A DNA stretch of 64,000 nt. It comes from Sphingobium sp. SCG-1 (GTDB lineage: Bacteria > Pseudomonadota > Alphaproteobacteria > Sphingomonadales > Sphingomonadaceae). The notes under the pieces are model-generated. The model had not been told where the DNA came from. It ran no database searches and saw only the letters and a list, made by a program, of their open reading frames with translations. This document shows, in pieces, positions 9,419 through 18,079 of the stretch. The DNA lies in contig NZ_CP026372.1 in assembly GCF_002953135.1 (NCBI RefSeq), forward strand, positions 2,963,501 to 3,027,500, written 5' to 3'. A program made the translations under genes and the position numbers. Position 1 is the first letter of the stretch. Every line of letters begins with the position of its first letter.

Positions 9419-9982
9419 TGATCGCTGTTCGCGTAAAGATCGAATATTCCAGCGGCGCGCCTGAAGCGGGTCCCCATGTGCCAGTCGCGAGCGGAACGCT
9501 GCATAAGCTGCTGTCGGGTTTTGTGCTGGCATCGCCTTGCACGCCGTCCGTGCTGTCTCTTCGCCTGTGAAAGGTGACGACCTGTCAGCACAAGTGTGAT
9601 GACTTCACGTTTAGAGCGAGCTCTCCCCAATATTACATTAGCTATGATCTGCCACCGCGCGCTGATGGGGGTATCTTAACTGGCGAAATGGGGCCTAAAA
9701 TCCATGCGTGGCTTCTGGCCAAGAATTTCGACGACTTGATTGCTGAGGAAATCGAATTCCCATTTGGCATAATCGACGAGGGGATCGGTTCTTTGAGAGA
9801 GCGACGAAAATCGCGAAATGAAATCCTACGATAATGTCGATCAAAATTTAAGTTTCAAGTAATTTTACTGAATCCACATATCATCATAGATAATAACAAA
9901 TATTACAATGAACTATCGGTAATACTACTATAACAATAAGCCGTCTTTATTTGAACGGCTCCATTATTTAGGGAGGGAAGTC
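9419..9982. other. Leader region of the first TonB receptor, one doubtful small frame
   Basis: A GTG-initiated frame at 9574-9834 could encode 86 residues (including ISYDLPPRADGG and IHAWLLAKNFDDLIAEE), but it has no ribosome binding site and no family I recognise, so I do not call it a gene. From about 9,835 to 9,960 the sequence is strongly AT-rich and is the likely promoter of the receptor. Confidence 0.4.
9939..9960 (+). promoter_or_regulatory. Inverted repeat in the leader of the TonB receptor
   Basis: AGCCGT and ACGGCT form a perfect 6-bp inverted repeat around a 10-nt AT-rich spacer, ending 22 bp before the ATG and just ahead of the ribosome binding site GGGAGGG. It could be an operator or a leader hairpin. 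Confidence 0.4.
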
Positions 9983-12835
9983 ATGAAGGTGGTAGCGAAA
10001 TTATTGCTGAATTCGGCATGTGCGATCGCACTGGCGCCGGCTGCATACGCGCAGGATGCGGCGCCGGAAGCATCGTTGGAAGACATTGTAGTCACCGGGT
10101 CGCGCTTGGTCACCAATGGTAACGCAGCGGCGACGCCGGTCACCGTTCTGCCGACTCAACAGCTGTTGGAGACGAAGCCGACCTCGATTTCAGACGCGTT
10201 GAACAGCCTGCCGGCGTTCGCGGCTTCGGATTCGTCGCGCAATTTAGGCACAGCAAGTTCCAACTCGACCGGCGCGTATCTCAATCTGCGTCAATTCGGG
10301 GTCGAGCGAAACCTCATTCTGCTGGACGGCAATCGCCTGCCTCCAACGGCGCAAAGCGGCGCGGTCGATATCAATCTGATCCCGCAGCCATTAATTCGCA
10401 GTGTGGAAATCGTCACCGGCGGCGCGTCCGCCGTTTACGGTTCGGACGCGGTATCGGGCGTGATCAACTTCATCCTGGACAAGAAGTACACCGGGCTAAA
10501 GGGCACGGTACAGGCGGGCGAGACCCGTTATGGCGACAATGGCAACTGGCGCGCCAGTCTTGCCGGAGGCGCCGATATTCTTGGCGGTCGTGGGCACATA
10601 CTGGGCAGCTTCGAATATTTCGACTCGAACGGCGTCGATCGCGCAGGTTTCAACAAGCGGCCGGGACCAGACCTGTCGCCAAAGCGGGTCGGCGCTGGCA
10701 CAGCGACGGACCCGTTTCGAATCATTTATAACGCACGTCAGATCGACATTGTGCCGGGGGGACGTATCTCCGTGCCTAACCCGATTAATCCGTTTGCCAG
10801 TGTCAATGTGCCAGGTCTGACGGACATTTTCTTCCCGACCAACGGGGTGCCTCGACCGTTCAATTATGGTGTCGTCAACAGCGGCACGGCGAGCGGTGGC
10901 GACGGCGGCGTGCTTGACGCTGCCGGGCTGGCCGCCCCGCTGGAGCGGATCAGCGGTTTTGGGCGCTTCGATTACGACCTGTCCGATAACGTGCGTTTCT
11001 ATGCGCAGGGCTCATACAATCGCACGCACACCAACTACCCTTATTCGATCCTGTTTTTCTTCCCTGGCGCAAACGTGAAGAGTGGCAATCCGTTCATTCC
11101 CGCCTCGATTCAATCCATCATGACGGCGAACAATGTCCAGTCGATCACACTGAGCAGCCTATTCACCGGCGAGGGCCGTCAGGAAGTTCGCGACGCGACC
11201 GTCAAGGCGCTGTTCGTAAAGACCGGGCTTGAAGGCGAATTGTTCGAAAACAAAGTGAAGTGGAAGCTTGATTACAGCTACGGCCGCACCTCGCAGAAGG
11301 TATATTCGATCAATAATGTCCGGGCAGACACGACGGCAGCGGCGCTCGACGCCGTTGTCGATCCGGCCAGCGGGAACATCGTATGTCAGGTCTCACTGAC
11401 TGCAGCGGCGAGCCGTTTCCCCGGTTGTGTTCCGTTCAACCCGTTCGGACCGACTGCGGCAAGCTTGGCGGCGTTCGATTACATTACCGACGACACCTAC
11501 TTCACACTTACCAACGCGATGCACGACATCAGCCTCCAGTTTACCGGCTCACCCTTTTCGCTTCCGGCCGGCGAGGTTCAGGTTTCCGTCAATGGCGAAT
11601 ATCGTGAGCTTTCGCTTAAGAATGAAAGCGTCGTGGGCACGATCAATTGCACCGGGCTTCGTGCAAGCAACAACTGTCCGCATCTTTACGGCCTGAACTA
11701 CAACAGCAACATCACCGCCAGCGTTAAGGCGAGTCAGAACGTGAAGGAATTTGGCGGCGAACTGCTAATCCCGCTGCTCAAGGATACGCCGTTCTTCAAA
11801 TCGCTAGAGCTGAACTTGGCAGGCCGCTACACCGACTATTCGACCAGCGGCACCGTCACCAGCTGGAAGGTCGGCGGATCGTGGGTTCCTTTCCAGGATC
11901 TGCGGGTACGTGGAACATATTCAAAGGATATTCGAGCGCCCACGCTGATCGATTTGTTCCAGCCGACAGCGACCAACTTCGCGGTATTCGACGATCTTCA
12001 TACCGGCCAGACCGGCGGTGTTCCGAACTCGACGCGTGGTAACCCCAATCTGGTGCCGGAAATCGCAAAGACCCTGACCCTTGGGGCGATCTACCAGCCC
12101 AGCTGGCTTCCGCGCTTCAGCATCGCGGTAGACTTCTTCGACATCAGGATCGCAAATGCCATCACGGATGCAGGACCCGCCCTTGGATTTCAGCGTGAGT
12201 GCGAAGTTTCGAACGGGACGTCGCCATATTGCGCTAACTTTGTCCGACCGTTGCCGTTCAGCGACCGCACGATCGCCAACTATCCGATCCAGCTGATCAC
12301 GCAGCGCGTAAATGCTGCAAGCCAGCGGACGCGTGGTGTGGACGTTGAAGTCAACTATCGCCTCGAAGTCCCTAGCCCATTCTCCAATGCGCCGGGCGAA
12401 TTGGCAATCCGCGCGCTGGGTACCTACCAGCCCGTTCTGCAGACCCGGACCGTCTCAGTGGTCCCTGCCACGGAACAGGCCGGCGTCGCCGGCTTGTCAA
12501 AGGTGCGGGTAAATCTGCTGCTCAACTATTCGGCGGATCGGTTCAACCTGACGTGGACGCAACGCTGGCAGTCCAAACAGCAGCCGAGCGATCGTCGGGT
12601 AAATTTCGACCAGCGGAAGGACATTCCGGCGTTCACCTATAGCGACCTCTCGCTATCCTATCGGTTGAACGTCGGTAAAGCGAATGTGGTGCCGTTTTTC
12701 ACGGTTGAAAACCTGTTCGACAAAAAGCCGCCGATCACCGGCTATGAGGCGGGCGTTGGCCTCGGCTTCCCGTCGCCTAACGGCTTCGACGTCCTGGGGC
12801 GTCGTATCACTGCGGGTCTAAGGTTCGACCTGTAG
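9983..12835 (+). CDS. TonB-dependent receptor (large, 950 aa)
   Basis: This outer-membrane active transporter has a signal peptide to about residue 23 (APAAYA before QDAAPE) and a TonB-box-like DIVVTGSR near residue 35. Its plug domain includes NLILLDGNRLPP, VEIVTGGASAVYGSDAVSGVINFIL and a long 22-strand-type barrel with KDIRAPTLIDLF, ending in the aromatic/hydrophobic TAGLRFDL. The subgroup is the large-barrel type common in sphingomonads. It is a paralogue of the receptor at 27,662. It precedes the catabolic island and probably imports its substrate, although the ligand cannot be deduced. Confidence 0.93.
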   Translation: MKVVAKLLLNSACAIALAPAAYAQDAAPEASLEDIVVTGSRLVTNGNAAATPVTVLPTQQLLETKPTSISDALNSLPAFAASDSSRNLGTASSNSTGAYLNLRQFGVERNLILLDGNRLPPTAQSGAVDINLIPQPLIRSVEIVTGGASAVYGSDAVSGVINFILDKKYTGLKGTVQAGETRYGDNGNWRASLAGGADILGGRGHILGSFEYFDSNGVDRAGFNKRPGPDLSPKRVGAGTATDPFRIIYNARQIDIVPGGRISVPNPINPFASVNVPGLTDIFFPTNGVPRPFNYGVVNSGTASGGDGGVLDAAGLAAPLERISGFGRFDYDLSDNVRFYAQGSYNRTHTNYPYSILFFFPGANVKSGNPFIPASIQSIMTANNVQSITLSSLFTGEGRQEVRDATVKALFVKTGLEGELFENKVKWKLDYSYGRTSQKVYSINNVRADTTAAALDAVVDPASGNIVCQVSLTAAASRFPGCVPFNPFGPTAASLAAFDYITDDTYFTLTNAMHDISLQFTGSPFSLPAGEVQVSVNGEYRELSLKNESVVGTINCTGLRASNNCPHLYGLNYNSNITASVKASQNVKEFGGELLIPLLKDTPFFKSLELNLAGRYTDYSTSGTVTSWKVGGSWVPFQDLRVRGTYSKDIRAPTLIDLFQPTATNFAVFDDLHTGQTGGVPNSTRGNPNLVPEIAKTLTLGAIYQPSWLPRFSIAVDFFDIRIANAITDAGPALGFQRECEVSNGTSPYCANFVRPLPFSDRTIANYPIQLITQRVNAASQRTRGVDVEVNYRLEVPSPFSNAPGELAIRALGTYQPVLQTRTVSVVPATEQAGVAGLSKVRVNLLLNYSADRFNLTWTQRWQSKQQPSDRRVNFDQRKDIPAFTYSDLSLSYRLNVGKANVVPFFTVENLFDKKPPITGYEAGVGLGFPSPNGFDVLGRRITAGLRFDL

Positions 12836-12848
12836 ACATGGTATCGAA

Positions 12849-12872
12849 CTCCGGGCGCATGTGCGCCCGGAG
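12849..12872 (+). terminator. Terminator of the first TonB receptor
   Basis: A perfect 11-bp inverted repeat, CTCCGGGCGCA / TGCGCCCGGAG with a 2-nt centre, lies 13 bp after the stop codon and is followed by CTCTTTGG. The remaining 280 bp up to the next gene have no coding signal. Confidence 0.7.
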
Positions 12873-13086
12873 CTCTTTGGCGGCGAGAAGCCAAGAACAA
12901 GCGTCCAACATAAACCAGAACGCGAAGTTCGCCATCGGTGAGCGTAGTCAGCAGTTTGCTGCTAAGCGATCTTGCCACCGCGCGTCACGGCGGCCTGCCA
13001 ACAAGTACAAATGTAATACCTCCGCGCACATCTTGTCCGCCCTCCCCACGCGACGCTATTAGCGACGACGAGTATGCAACGCACAG

Positions 13087-13135
13087 AATATTGCTGTATT
13101 AAATCAACAATAACAATGGTTGAATCAGCAGTATT
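13087..13135 (+). promoter_or_regulatory. Inverted repeat flanking the leader of the second TonB receptor
   Basis: AATATTGCTG (13087-13096) and CAGCAGTATT (13126-13135) are inverted copies with one mismatch. The second arm ends 3 bases before the AAGGAG ribosome binding site. Folding would place that site next to a hairpin, and as DNA it could be an operator. Confidence 0.4.
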
Positions 13136-13150
13136 TTGAAGGAGAGCGAT

Positions 13151-15355
13151 TTGAGACACAAGATTTCCACGACCTTCGGTTCCATTGCGGTAGCGATGGT
13201 CATCCCCAACATTGCCTATTCGCAGCAAACCGATACTGCAGATATATCAAGTTCTTCTGGTGTCCCCGAAATCGTGGTGACTGCGCAGAAACGTTCGGAG
13301 AGTATTCAGAAGGTTCCCGCGACCATTACGGCGCTCAATTCGGAAGCGCTTGAAACGCGACAGGTCAATGACGTGGCCGCACTGCAATCGCAGGTTCCTG
13401 GACTTGTGGTCGGCGAGACGTTCGGCGCAACGCTGATTTCGCTGCGTGGGATCAGCACCGGAGTCACATCCGGCGCCGAGGATCCATCGGTTGCAACGCA
13501 TATCAACGGCGTCTACCAGCCACGGTCGCGTACTATCGATTCTGCTTTGGTAGATCTGGAGCGTGTGGAAGTCCTATCGGGACCGCAAGGCACGCTATAT
13601 GGTCGCAATGCAACCGCTGGCGTCATCAATTACGTTCTGAAGCGTCCCTCGAGTAGCTTCCAAGGAGAAGTGACCGGCAGCTTGGGCAATTACGAAACGC
13701 GCGGCATCAAAGGCCGGGTATCGGGTCCGCTATCAGACAATGTTCGCCTGCTCGCATCGGGCGTCTTTGAAAATCGCGATAAGGGGTTCACGCGGAACCT
13801 TCTCGCAGGAGCGCCACAATCGCGCTTGCAGACCAGCCGGGTTGCCGGTGGGCGGGCTGCGCTCGACATCGATCTGACCGGCGGCGCCAAGATCGAACTG
13901 GATGCCATCTACCTGGATAGCGAAAGCACGCCGACCACGCTTGCTTTCGGTCCATCGCAGGAGTCCTTTATCCAAGCGGCCCTGAACCCGCAGTCTTTCA
14001 AGCCGTTCAACGTCTATTCCAATTACAGGGCACTGGATCATACGAAATATCTCCAGCTCATTGGTGCCATTGATATTCCGCTGTCCGACGACGTCAGCTT
14101 GAAGTCGATCACGGGATATCAGCGTTTCCGCAATCATCTGCGAATTGATGGCGACGCCAGCGCCACGTTGGTCGTCGAAAGCGATGCGCGTTTCCGCAGC
14201 AACACCTTCAGCCAAGAAATCAACCTCAACGCGTCGTCGTTTGACGGTCGGCTTAAATCGATATTCGGCGCCTTTTACTACAACGACAAGTTTAACCACC
14301 GGGGCGACTCGCCCTTCAATCTGGCGTTTTTTGGCAACCAGCTTTTCGTTTTCTCGGTTGAAGGCCCGATCAAGGGAGAATCCTACTCCGCCTTCACCGA
14401 TCACACATTTTCCGTGACCGACCGCCTCCGCTTGCAGGGGGGCATAAGATTCAACCATGACAAGAAGTCGGCGGCGACCAACATTCTGTTCAGCGGCGTC
14501 GATGTTTGCCCCGCCCCCCCCGCGTCGCGGTCATGGGATAGCTGGACCCCCCGCCTCGGCGTCCAGTATGACGTAACCGACAGTTCCATGTTGTACGCGC
14601 AATATACCAAAGGATTCAAAGCGGGCGGGTTCGCGGCGTCCAGCTGCATGGATGAGTTCGAGCCGGAGAAGATCAGCGGCGTTGAAGTAGGCTTGAAGGC
14701 GAGGCTATTTGACAACCGCGTCCGCTTCAACATTGCCGGATACAGCTACCGCATCAACGACCTCCAGGTGCAGAAGGTCGTCGATGCCGGATCGCTGCTT
14801 GTGGAAAATGCGGCGCGAGCAAAGGTATATGGTGTCGAAGCGTCTCTTACCGCGCAGTTGGCGGATCATCTTCGCCTCGACGCGTCCGGAATCATCCAGT
14901 CCGCAAAATATGCCGAGTTCTTCAATTGTAACGAGAAGCTGTTCATTGGCGCCTGTGGCGCTTCTGATCCGCGGTCACAGGCCGATCGTTTGTCGGATGC
15001 GTCGGGCAACCGGCTCAACCGCGCGCCGCCCTACACAGCCAATGTCGGGGTGGAGTATGATATGCCGCTAAACAACGGCGGCAAGATCGTCCTTCGCGGC
15101 GAGTCCATGTTCAGCGGTCGAGTCGACTATAACGAATTCCCGGTGCCCGGATCACAGCAGAAAGCGTACAGTCTCCAGAACGCGTTCCTGTCCTACACCA
15201 GTCCGAACGACCGGTATGTTCTGAGAGCCTTCGTCAAAAATATCGGCGATAAGGCCTATAAGAGCGGTTATCTGTTTTTCTCCGCTATCCGTCAGGATAC
15301 CGGGCAGTACGCGCCACCACGCACCTATGGGGCGGAAGCAACGCTGAAATTCTGA
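13151..15355 (+). CDS. TonB-dependent receptor (FecA-like, 734 aa)
   Basis: This outer-membrane receptor has a signal peptide ending about NIAYS before QQTDTAD, the TonB-box/plug start EIVVTAQKR, the plug motif VEVLSGPQGTLYGRNATAGVINYV, and a barrel ending PPRTYGAEATLKF with a C-terminal Phe. I place the start at TTG 13151 because AAGGAG lies 6 nt upstream; the longer frame from 13136 would place the start codon upstream of that ribosome binding site. A run of eight C residues (14514-14521) lies inside the barrel region in an otherwise intact frame. The ligand is unknown. It sits upstream of a small VOC protein gene but is separated from it by a good terminator. Confidence 0.92.
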   Translation: MRHKISTTFGSIAVAMVIPNIAYSQQTDTADISSSSGVPEIVVTAQKRSESIQKVPATITALNSEALETRQVNDVAALQSQVPGLVVGETFGATLISLRGISTGVTSGAEDPSVATHINGVYQPRSRTIDSALVDLERVEVLSGPQGTLYGRNATAGVINYVLKRPSSSFQGEVTGSLGNYETRGIKGRVSGPLSDNVRLLASGVFENRDKGFTRNLLAGAPQSRLQTSRVAGGRAALDIDLTGGAKIELDAIYLDSESTPTTLAFGPSQESFIQAALNPQSFKPFNVYSNYRALDHTKYLQLIGAIDIPLSDDVSLKSITGYQRFRNHLRIDGDASATLVVESDARFRSNTFSQEINLNASSFDGRLKSIFGAFYYNDKFNHRGDSPFNLAFFGNQLFVFSVEGPIKGESYSAFTDHTFSVTDRLRLQGGIRFNHDKKSAATNILFSGVDVCPAPPASRSWDSWTPRLGVQYDVTDSSMLYAQYTKGFKAGGFAASSCMDEFEPEKISGVEVGLKARLFDNRVRFNIAGYSYRINDLQVQKVVDAGSLLVENAARAKVYGVEASLTAQLADHLRLDASGIIQSAKYAEFFNCNEKLFIGACGASDPRSQADRLSDASGNRLNRAPPYTANVGVEYDMPLNNGGKIVLRGESMFSGRVDYNEFPVPGSQQKAYSLQNAFLSYTSPNDRYVLRAFVKNIGDKAYKSGYLFFSAIRQDTGQYAPPRTYGAEATLKF

Positions 15356-15369
15356 TCGTCACTTCATCA

Positions 15370-15407
15370 GCCCCTTCCGTTGCCTGCGCTTCGGGAGGGG
15401 CATTTTT
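15370..15407 (+). terminator. Rho-independent terminator
   Basis: GCCCCTTCC and GGAGGGGC form a GC-rich stem with one bulge, followed directly by ATTTTTATG. It lies 14 bp behind the stop codon of the second TonB receptor. Confidence 0.8.
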
Positions 15408-15459
15408 ATGATAGATGTTTTGAGAAGTTTTTCGTTCGATCAACCAGGAGCCAGAAACG

Positions 15460-15828
15460 ATGATCGGTTACGTTACATTAGGAACCAATGACCTGCCGCG
15501 AGCCGTGGCCTTTTACGACAAGCTGATGTCCGAGCTTGGCGCCGCGCGCATGATCGAAATGGAAACCGCCATCGTATGGGGCATCGATGGCGTGTGGCCG
15601 GGGCTGAGCATCACCAAGCCCTTCAACAAGGAGCCAGCGACGGTCGGCAATGGCGTGATGGTCGGTTTGCAGGCCAAAGATCCCGAGCAGGTCCAGCGGA
15701 TTTACGACATTGCACTGGCCAATGGCGGGACGAACGAAGGCCCGCCGGGACCACGTGTCGAAGGGTTTTATGCCGCCTACTTCCGCGATCCCGACGGGAA
15801 CAAGCTCAACGCTTTCGTAATGGGCTGA
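15460..15828 (+). CDS. VOC family (glyoxalase/dioxygenase-like) protein
   Basis: This 122-residue single vicinal-oxygen-chelate unit pair starts IGYVTLGTNDLPRAVAFYDKLM and ends with the typical VEGFYAAYFRDPDGNKLNAFV. The C-terminal metal-ligand Glu position is occupied by Asn (GNKLNAF). The N-terminal His is replaced by Thr (YVTLGTN), so classical glyoxalase metal binding is doubtful. Such proteins often act as small isomerases or binding proteins. CAGGAG precedes the ATG. It is convergent with the crotonase gene at 15,850. Confidence 0.85.
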   Translation: MIGYVTLGTNDLPRAVAFYDKLMSELGAARMIEMETAIVWGIDGVWPGLSITKPFNKEPATVGNGVMVGLQAKDPEQVQRIYDIALANGGTNEGPPGPRVEGFYAAYFRDPDGNKLNAFVMG

Positions 15829-15849
15829 GGGGTAGCCCACTTGCCGTGA

Positions 15850-16653
15850 TCATGCCTCGCGCCGTCCGGTGAAAACCGCGCGGCGTTTGGCCAGAAATGC
15901 TTCGACCCCTTCGCGGAAATCCGCCTCCGTCACGCACTGGCCGATGGCCATGACCTCGCGGTCGAGTTGCTGCGCCAGGTTGACGCTCCCGCTGCCGTTG
16001 ATCAGCGCCTTGGTTCGCGCGGCAGCCAGTGGCGCGGTAGCGGCGAACGAACGGACCAGCGCCGACAAGGAGGGACCAATATCGTCAGCCGCGTAAACCT
16101 CGTCGATGATGCCCAACGCCTTCGCTTGCTCCGCGTCCAGCATCGCGCCCGTGAAGGCCAGTTGCCGCGCCTTCTTGGCACCGACCACGCGGGGCAGATA
16201 ATATGTCAAGGACAGGTCGAGCGGCAAACCGACGCGTGTCTGCGCGAAAATCAGGGCCGCATCCTGCGCCGCGAGGACATAATCGGACGCCAGCAGGAAA
16301 CTCAATCCCGCGCCCGCCGCCGCGCCGCGCACCAGCGAAATGACCGGTATCGTCAATGCTTCGAGACTAAGAAAGCATGCGCCGTTTCCGCCGACGCGGG
16401 CCTCGAAGAACGCCTGTCGTTCGGCCGAGGGCAATTGTAGGGTCTCAGCATAGACGACCAGATCGCCGCCCGCGCTAAAATGGCCGCCTTCTCCCTGAAG
16501 CACGAGATAGCGCACATCCGTATCGTCCCGGATCGCATCCAGAAAATGGCGCATGTCCAGCAGCATGGCCGGGTTGAGCGCATTGCGCGCTTCTGGACGA
16601 TTAAACGTCACGAAGGCACCGCCATCGCGTTTTTCAAGGAGGATTTCGCTCAT
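15850..16653 (-). CDS. Crotonase (enoyl-CoA hydratase/isomerase) family protein, non-canonical active site
   Basis: This 267-residue crotonase fold has the oxyanion-hole segment HFSAGGDLV and the second loop GAAAGAGLSFLLASD. In classical hydratases the two catalytic glutamates sit in GGGCELA and in PE-xx-LG. Here they read GAGLSFL (Ser) and AQTRVG (Gln), so a normal 2-enoyl-CoA hydration mechanism is unlikely, and isomerase, hydrolase or C-C lyase chemistry is possible. I start at the ATG giving MSEILLEKRDGG; a longer in-frame extension to 16,815 has no family similarity. It is divergent from the CitE-like/thiolase operon across 413 bp. Confidence 0.87.
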   Translation of the reverse strand: MSEILLEKRDGGAFVTFNRPEARNALNPAMLLDMRHFLDAIRDDTDVRYLVLQGEGGHFSAGGDLVVYAETLQLPSAERQAFFEARVGGNGACFLSLEALTIPVISLVRGAAAGAGLSFLLASDYVLAAQDAALIFAQTRVGLPLDLSLTYYLPRVVGAKKARQLAFTGAMLDAEQAKALGIIDEVYAADDIGPSLSALVRSFAATAPLAAARTKALINGSGSVNLAQQLDREVMAIGQCVTEADFREGVEAFLAKRRAVFTGRREA

Positions 16654-16794
16654 GTCTGGTCCTGTCCATGTTCTGGAGCGGAGACCGTCCGACTGCGTCG
16701 GTCTGGCCGCACCAGAGCTTTGCTTTATGGCGATTTCAAAGGCAGCAGATGATATCTTCTGCCCAGGAACCACCGTAGGTCGACCAAAGTGACA

Positions 16795-16821
16795 CCCATA
16801 TTCGTGTAAAGACAATATGGG
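16795..16821. promoter_or_regulatory. Perfect inverted repeat in a divergent promoter region
   Basis: CCCATATT (16795-16802) and AATATGGG (16814-16821) are perfect inverted copies separated by 11 nt, a two-turn operator-like spacing. They lie in the 413-bp spacer (16654-17066) between the crotonase and the CitE-like gene, which otherwise holds no gene. The regulator could be the IclR protein at 19,305 or one of the LysR proteins. Confidence 0.5.
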
Positions 16822-17066
16822 AGGATGTCGGGCAGGCAGTCATTACATGTGAATTGTCGTCGGAACTTCATAAAGAAACCGCCGGTGCGGAAGGATCGAA
16901 GCGGGCAGTAGTTCCGGTGATATTCCCCTTGTAATGTCTCTACCCCGATGCCGTAATGCACGGTGAAAATTGCGTTCGGGCACCGTATCATTGCGGAGTT
17001 ACGTGCAGACTCCGGCTTGCTTCAATTGCCTGGTCTCACCAGTCAGAACGAATGTGGGGACCAACA

Positions 17067-17984
17067 TTGAGTACTTATATCCGACCCGCCCGCTTGCGCC
17101 GTGTGCAGCTGTCCGTACCGGGCAGCAGCGAGAAGATGCTAGCCAAGGCCGCAGCCTCAAACGCCGACCATGTGTTTTGCGACCTCGAAGACGCGGTCGC
17201 GCCGTCGGCCAAGGTCGGCGCACGCGATCTGATCGCCAATGCGTTGAACACCCTGGATTGGGGCCGCAAGACGCGGTGCGTGCGCATCAACGATGTCACG
17301 ACGCCCTGGTGCCACGACGACATCATCACGCTGGTTGAGAAGGCCGGCCGCAATATCGACACGATCATGCTCACCAAGCCGCGCAACGCCAGCGACGTGA
17401 TGTTCCTGCACCATATGCTGAGCCAGTTGGAACAGAAGCTGAAGCTGGAGCGCAGCATCGGCATCGAAGTGCTGATCGAAGAGGTCGAGGCTTTGCAGAA
17501 CGTCGAGGAAATCGCAGCCTGCACGGATCGCATGGAATGTCTGATCTTCGGCATGGGCGACTATTCTGCGTCCCAGGGGATCGACACGCGGGCCATCGGC
17601 GAAGGCGGCGCGTATCCAGGCGACATTTTCCACTATGCGCGTTTCCGCGTGACCATGGCGGCGCGCGCCGTGGGGATCGATGCGGTCGATGGACCATTTG
17701 GCAATTTCCGCAACGAACTGGCCTATCGCGAACAGGCGATCCAGGCGCGCTCGCTGGGAATGGTCGGCAAATGGGCCATTCATCCCGCGCAGATCGACTG
17801 GGCGCTCGATGCCTTCACCCCGGCGCCGGAAGCAGTTGCTCATGCCCGCAAGCTGGAAGCCGCTTACCGGGAGGCGGAAGCGCAGGGCTTGGGCGCGGCG
17901 CAGGTGGACGGCGCGATGATTGACGCCGCCACCGTGCGGCTGGTGCGCAACACGCTGGTCAAGGCGGACCTAATCGGAATGTGA
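17067..17984 (+). CDS. CitE-like HpcH/HpaI aldolase (malyl-/citramalyl-CoA lyase family)
   Basis: This is a TIM-barrel lyase of about 305 residues. Signature segments are QLSVPGSSEKMLAKA, VFCDLEDAVAPSAKVGARD (acidic residues for Mg), IGIEVLIEEVEALQNVEEI and the FGMGDYSASQG loop, with the C-terminal KWAIHPAQID. Family members cleave or form the C-C bond of 3-hydroxy-3-carboxyacyl-CoA esters (malyl-CoA, beta-methylmalyl-CoA, citramalyl-CoA). Start choice is uncertain: TTG 17067 has GGGGA 6 nt upstream, while ATG 17052 lacks one. The thiolase gene follows 95 bp downstream on the same strand. A second, diverged copy is at 38,634. Confidence 0.86.
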   Translation: MSTYIRPARLRRVQLSVPGSSEKMLAKAAASNADHVFCDLEDAVAPSAKVGARDLIANALNTLDWGRKTRCVRINDVTTPWCHDDIITLVEKAGRNIDTIMLTKPRNASDVMFLHHMLSQLEQKLKLERSIGIEVLIEEVEALQNVEEIAACTDRMECLIFGMGDYSASQGIDTRAIGEGGAYPGDIFHYARFRVTMAARAVGIDAVDGPFGNFRNELAYREQAIQARSLGMVGKWAIHPAQIDWALDAFTPAPEAVAHARKLEAAYREAEAQGLGAAQVDGAMIDAATVRLVRNTLVKADLIGM

Positions 17985-18079
17985 CCGGACGCCACTGGGT
18001 CACTTGGCCGCGCCACGGCGCGGGAGCCCCCGCATTCCGACAGATAAATTCGACGCGTGACGTCAAAGAGGAGAGATAT

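Noticed and set aside
9574..9834. 86-codon frame before the first TonB receptor
   Set aside because: GTG start without a ribosome binding site, no recognised family, and it runs into AT-rich promoter sequence. Kept only as a doubtful mention.
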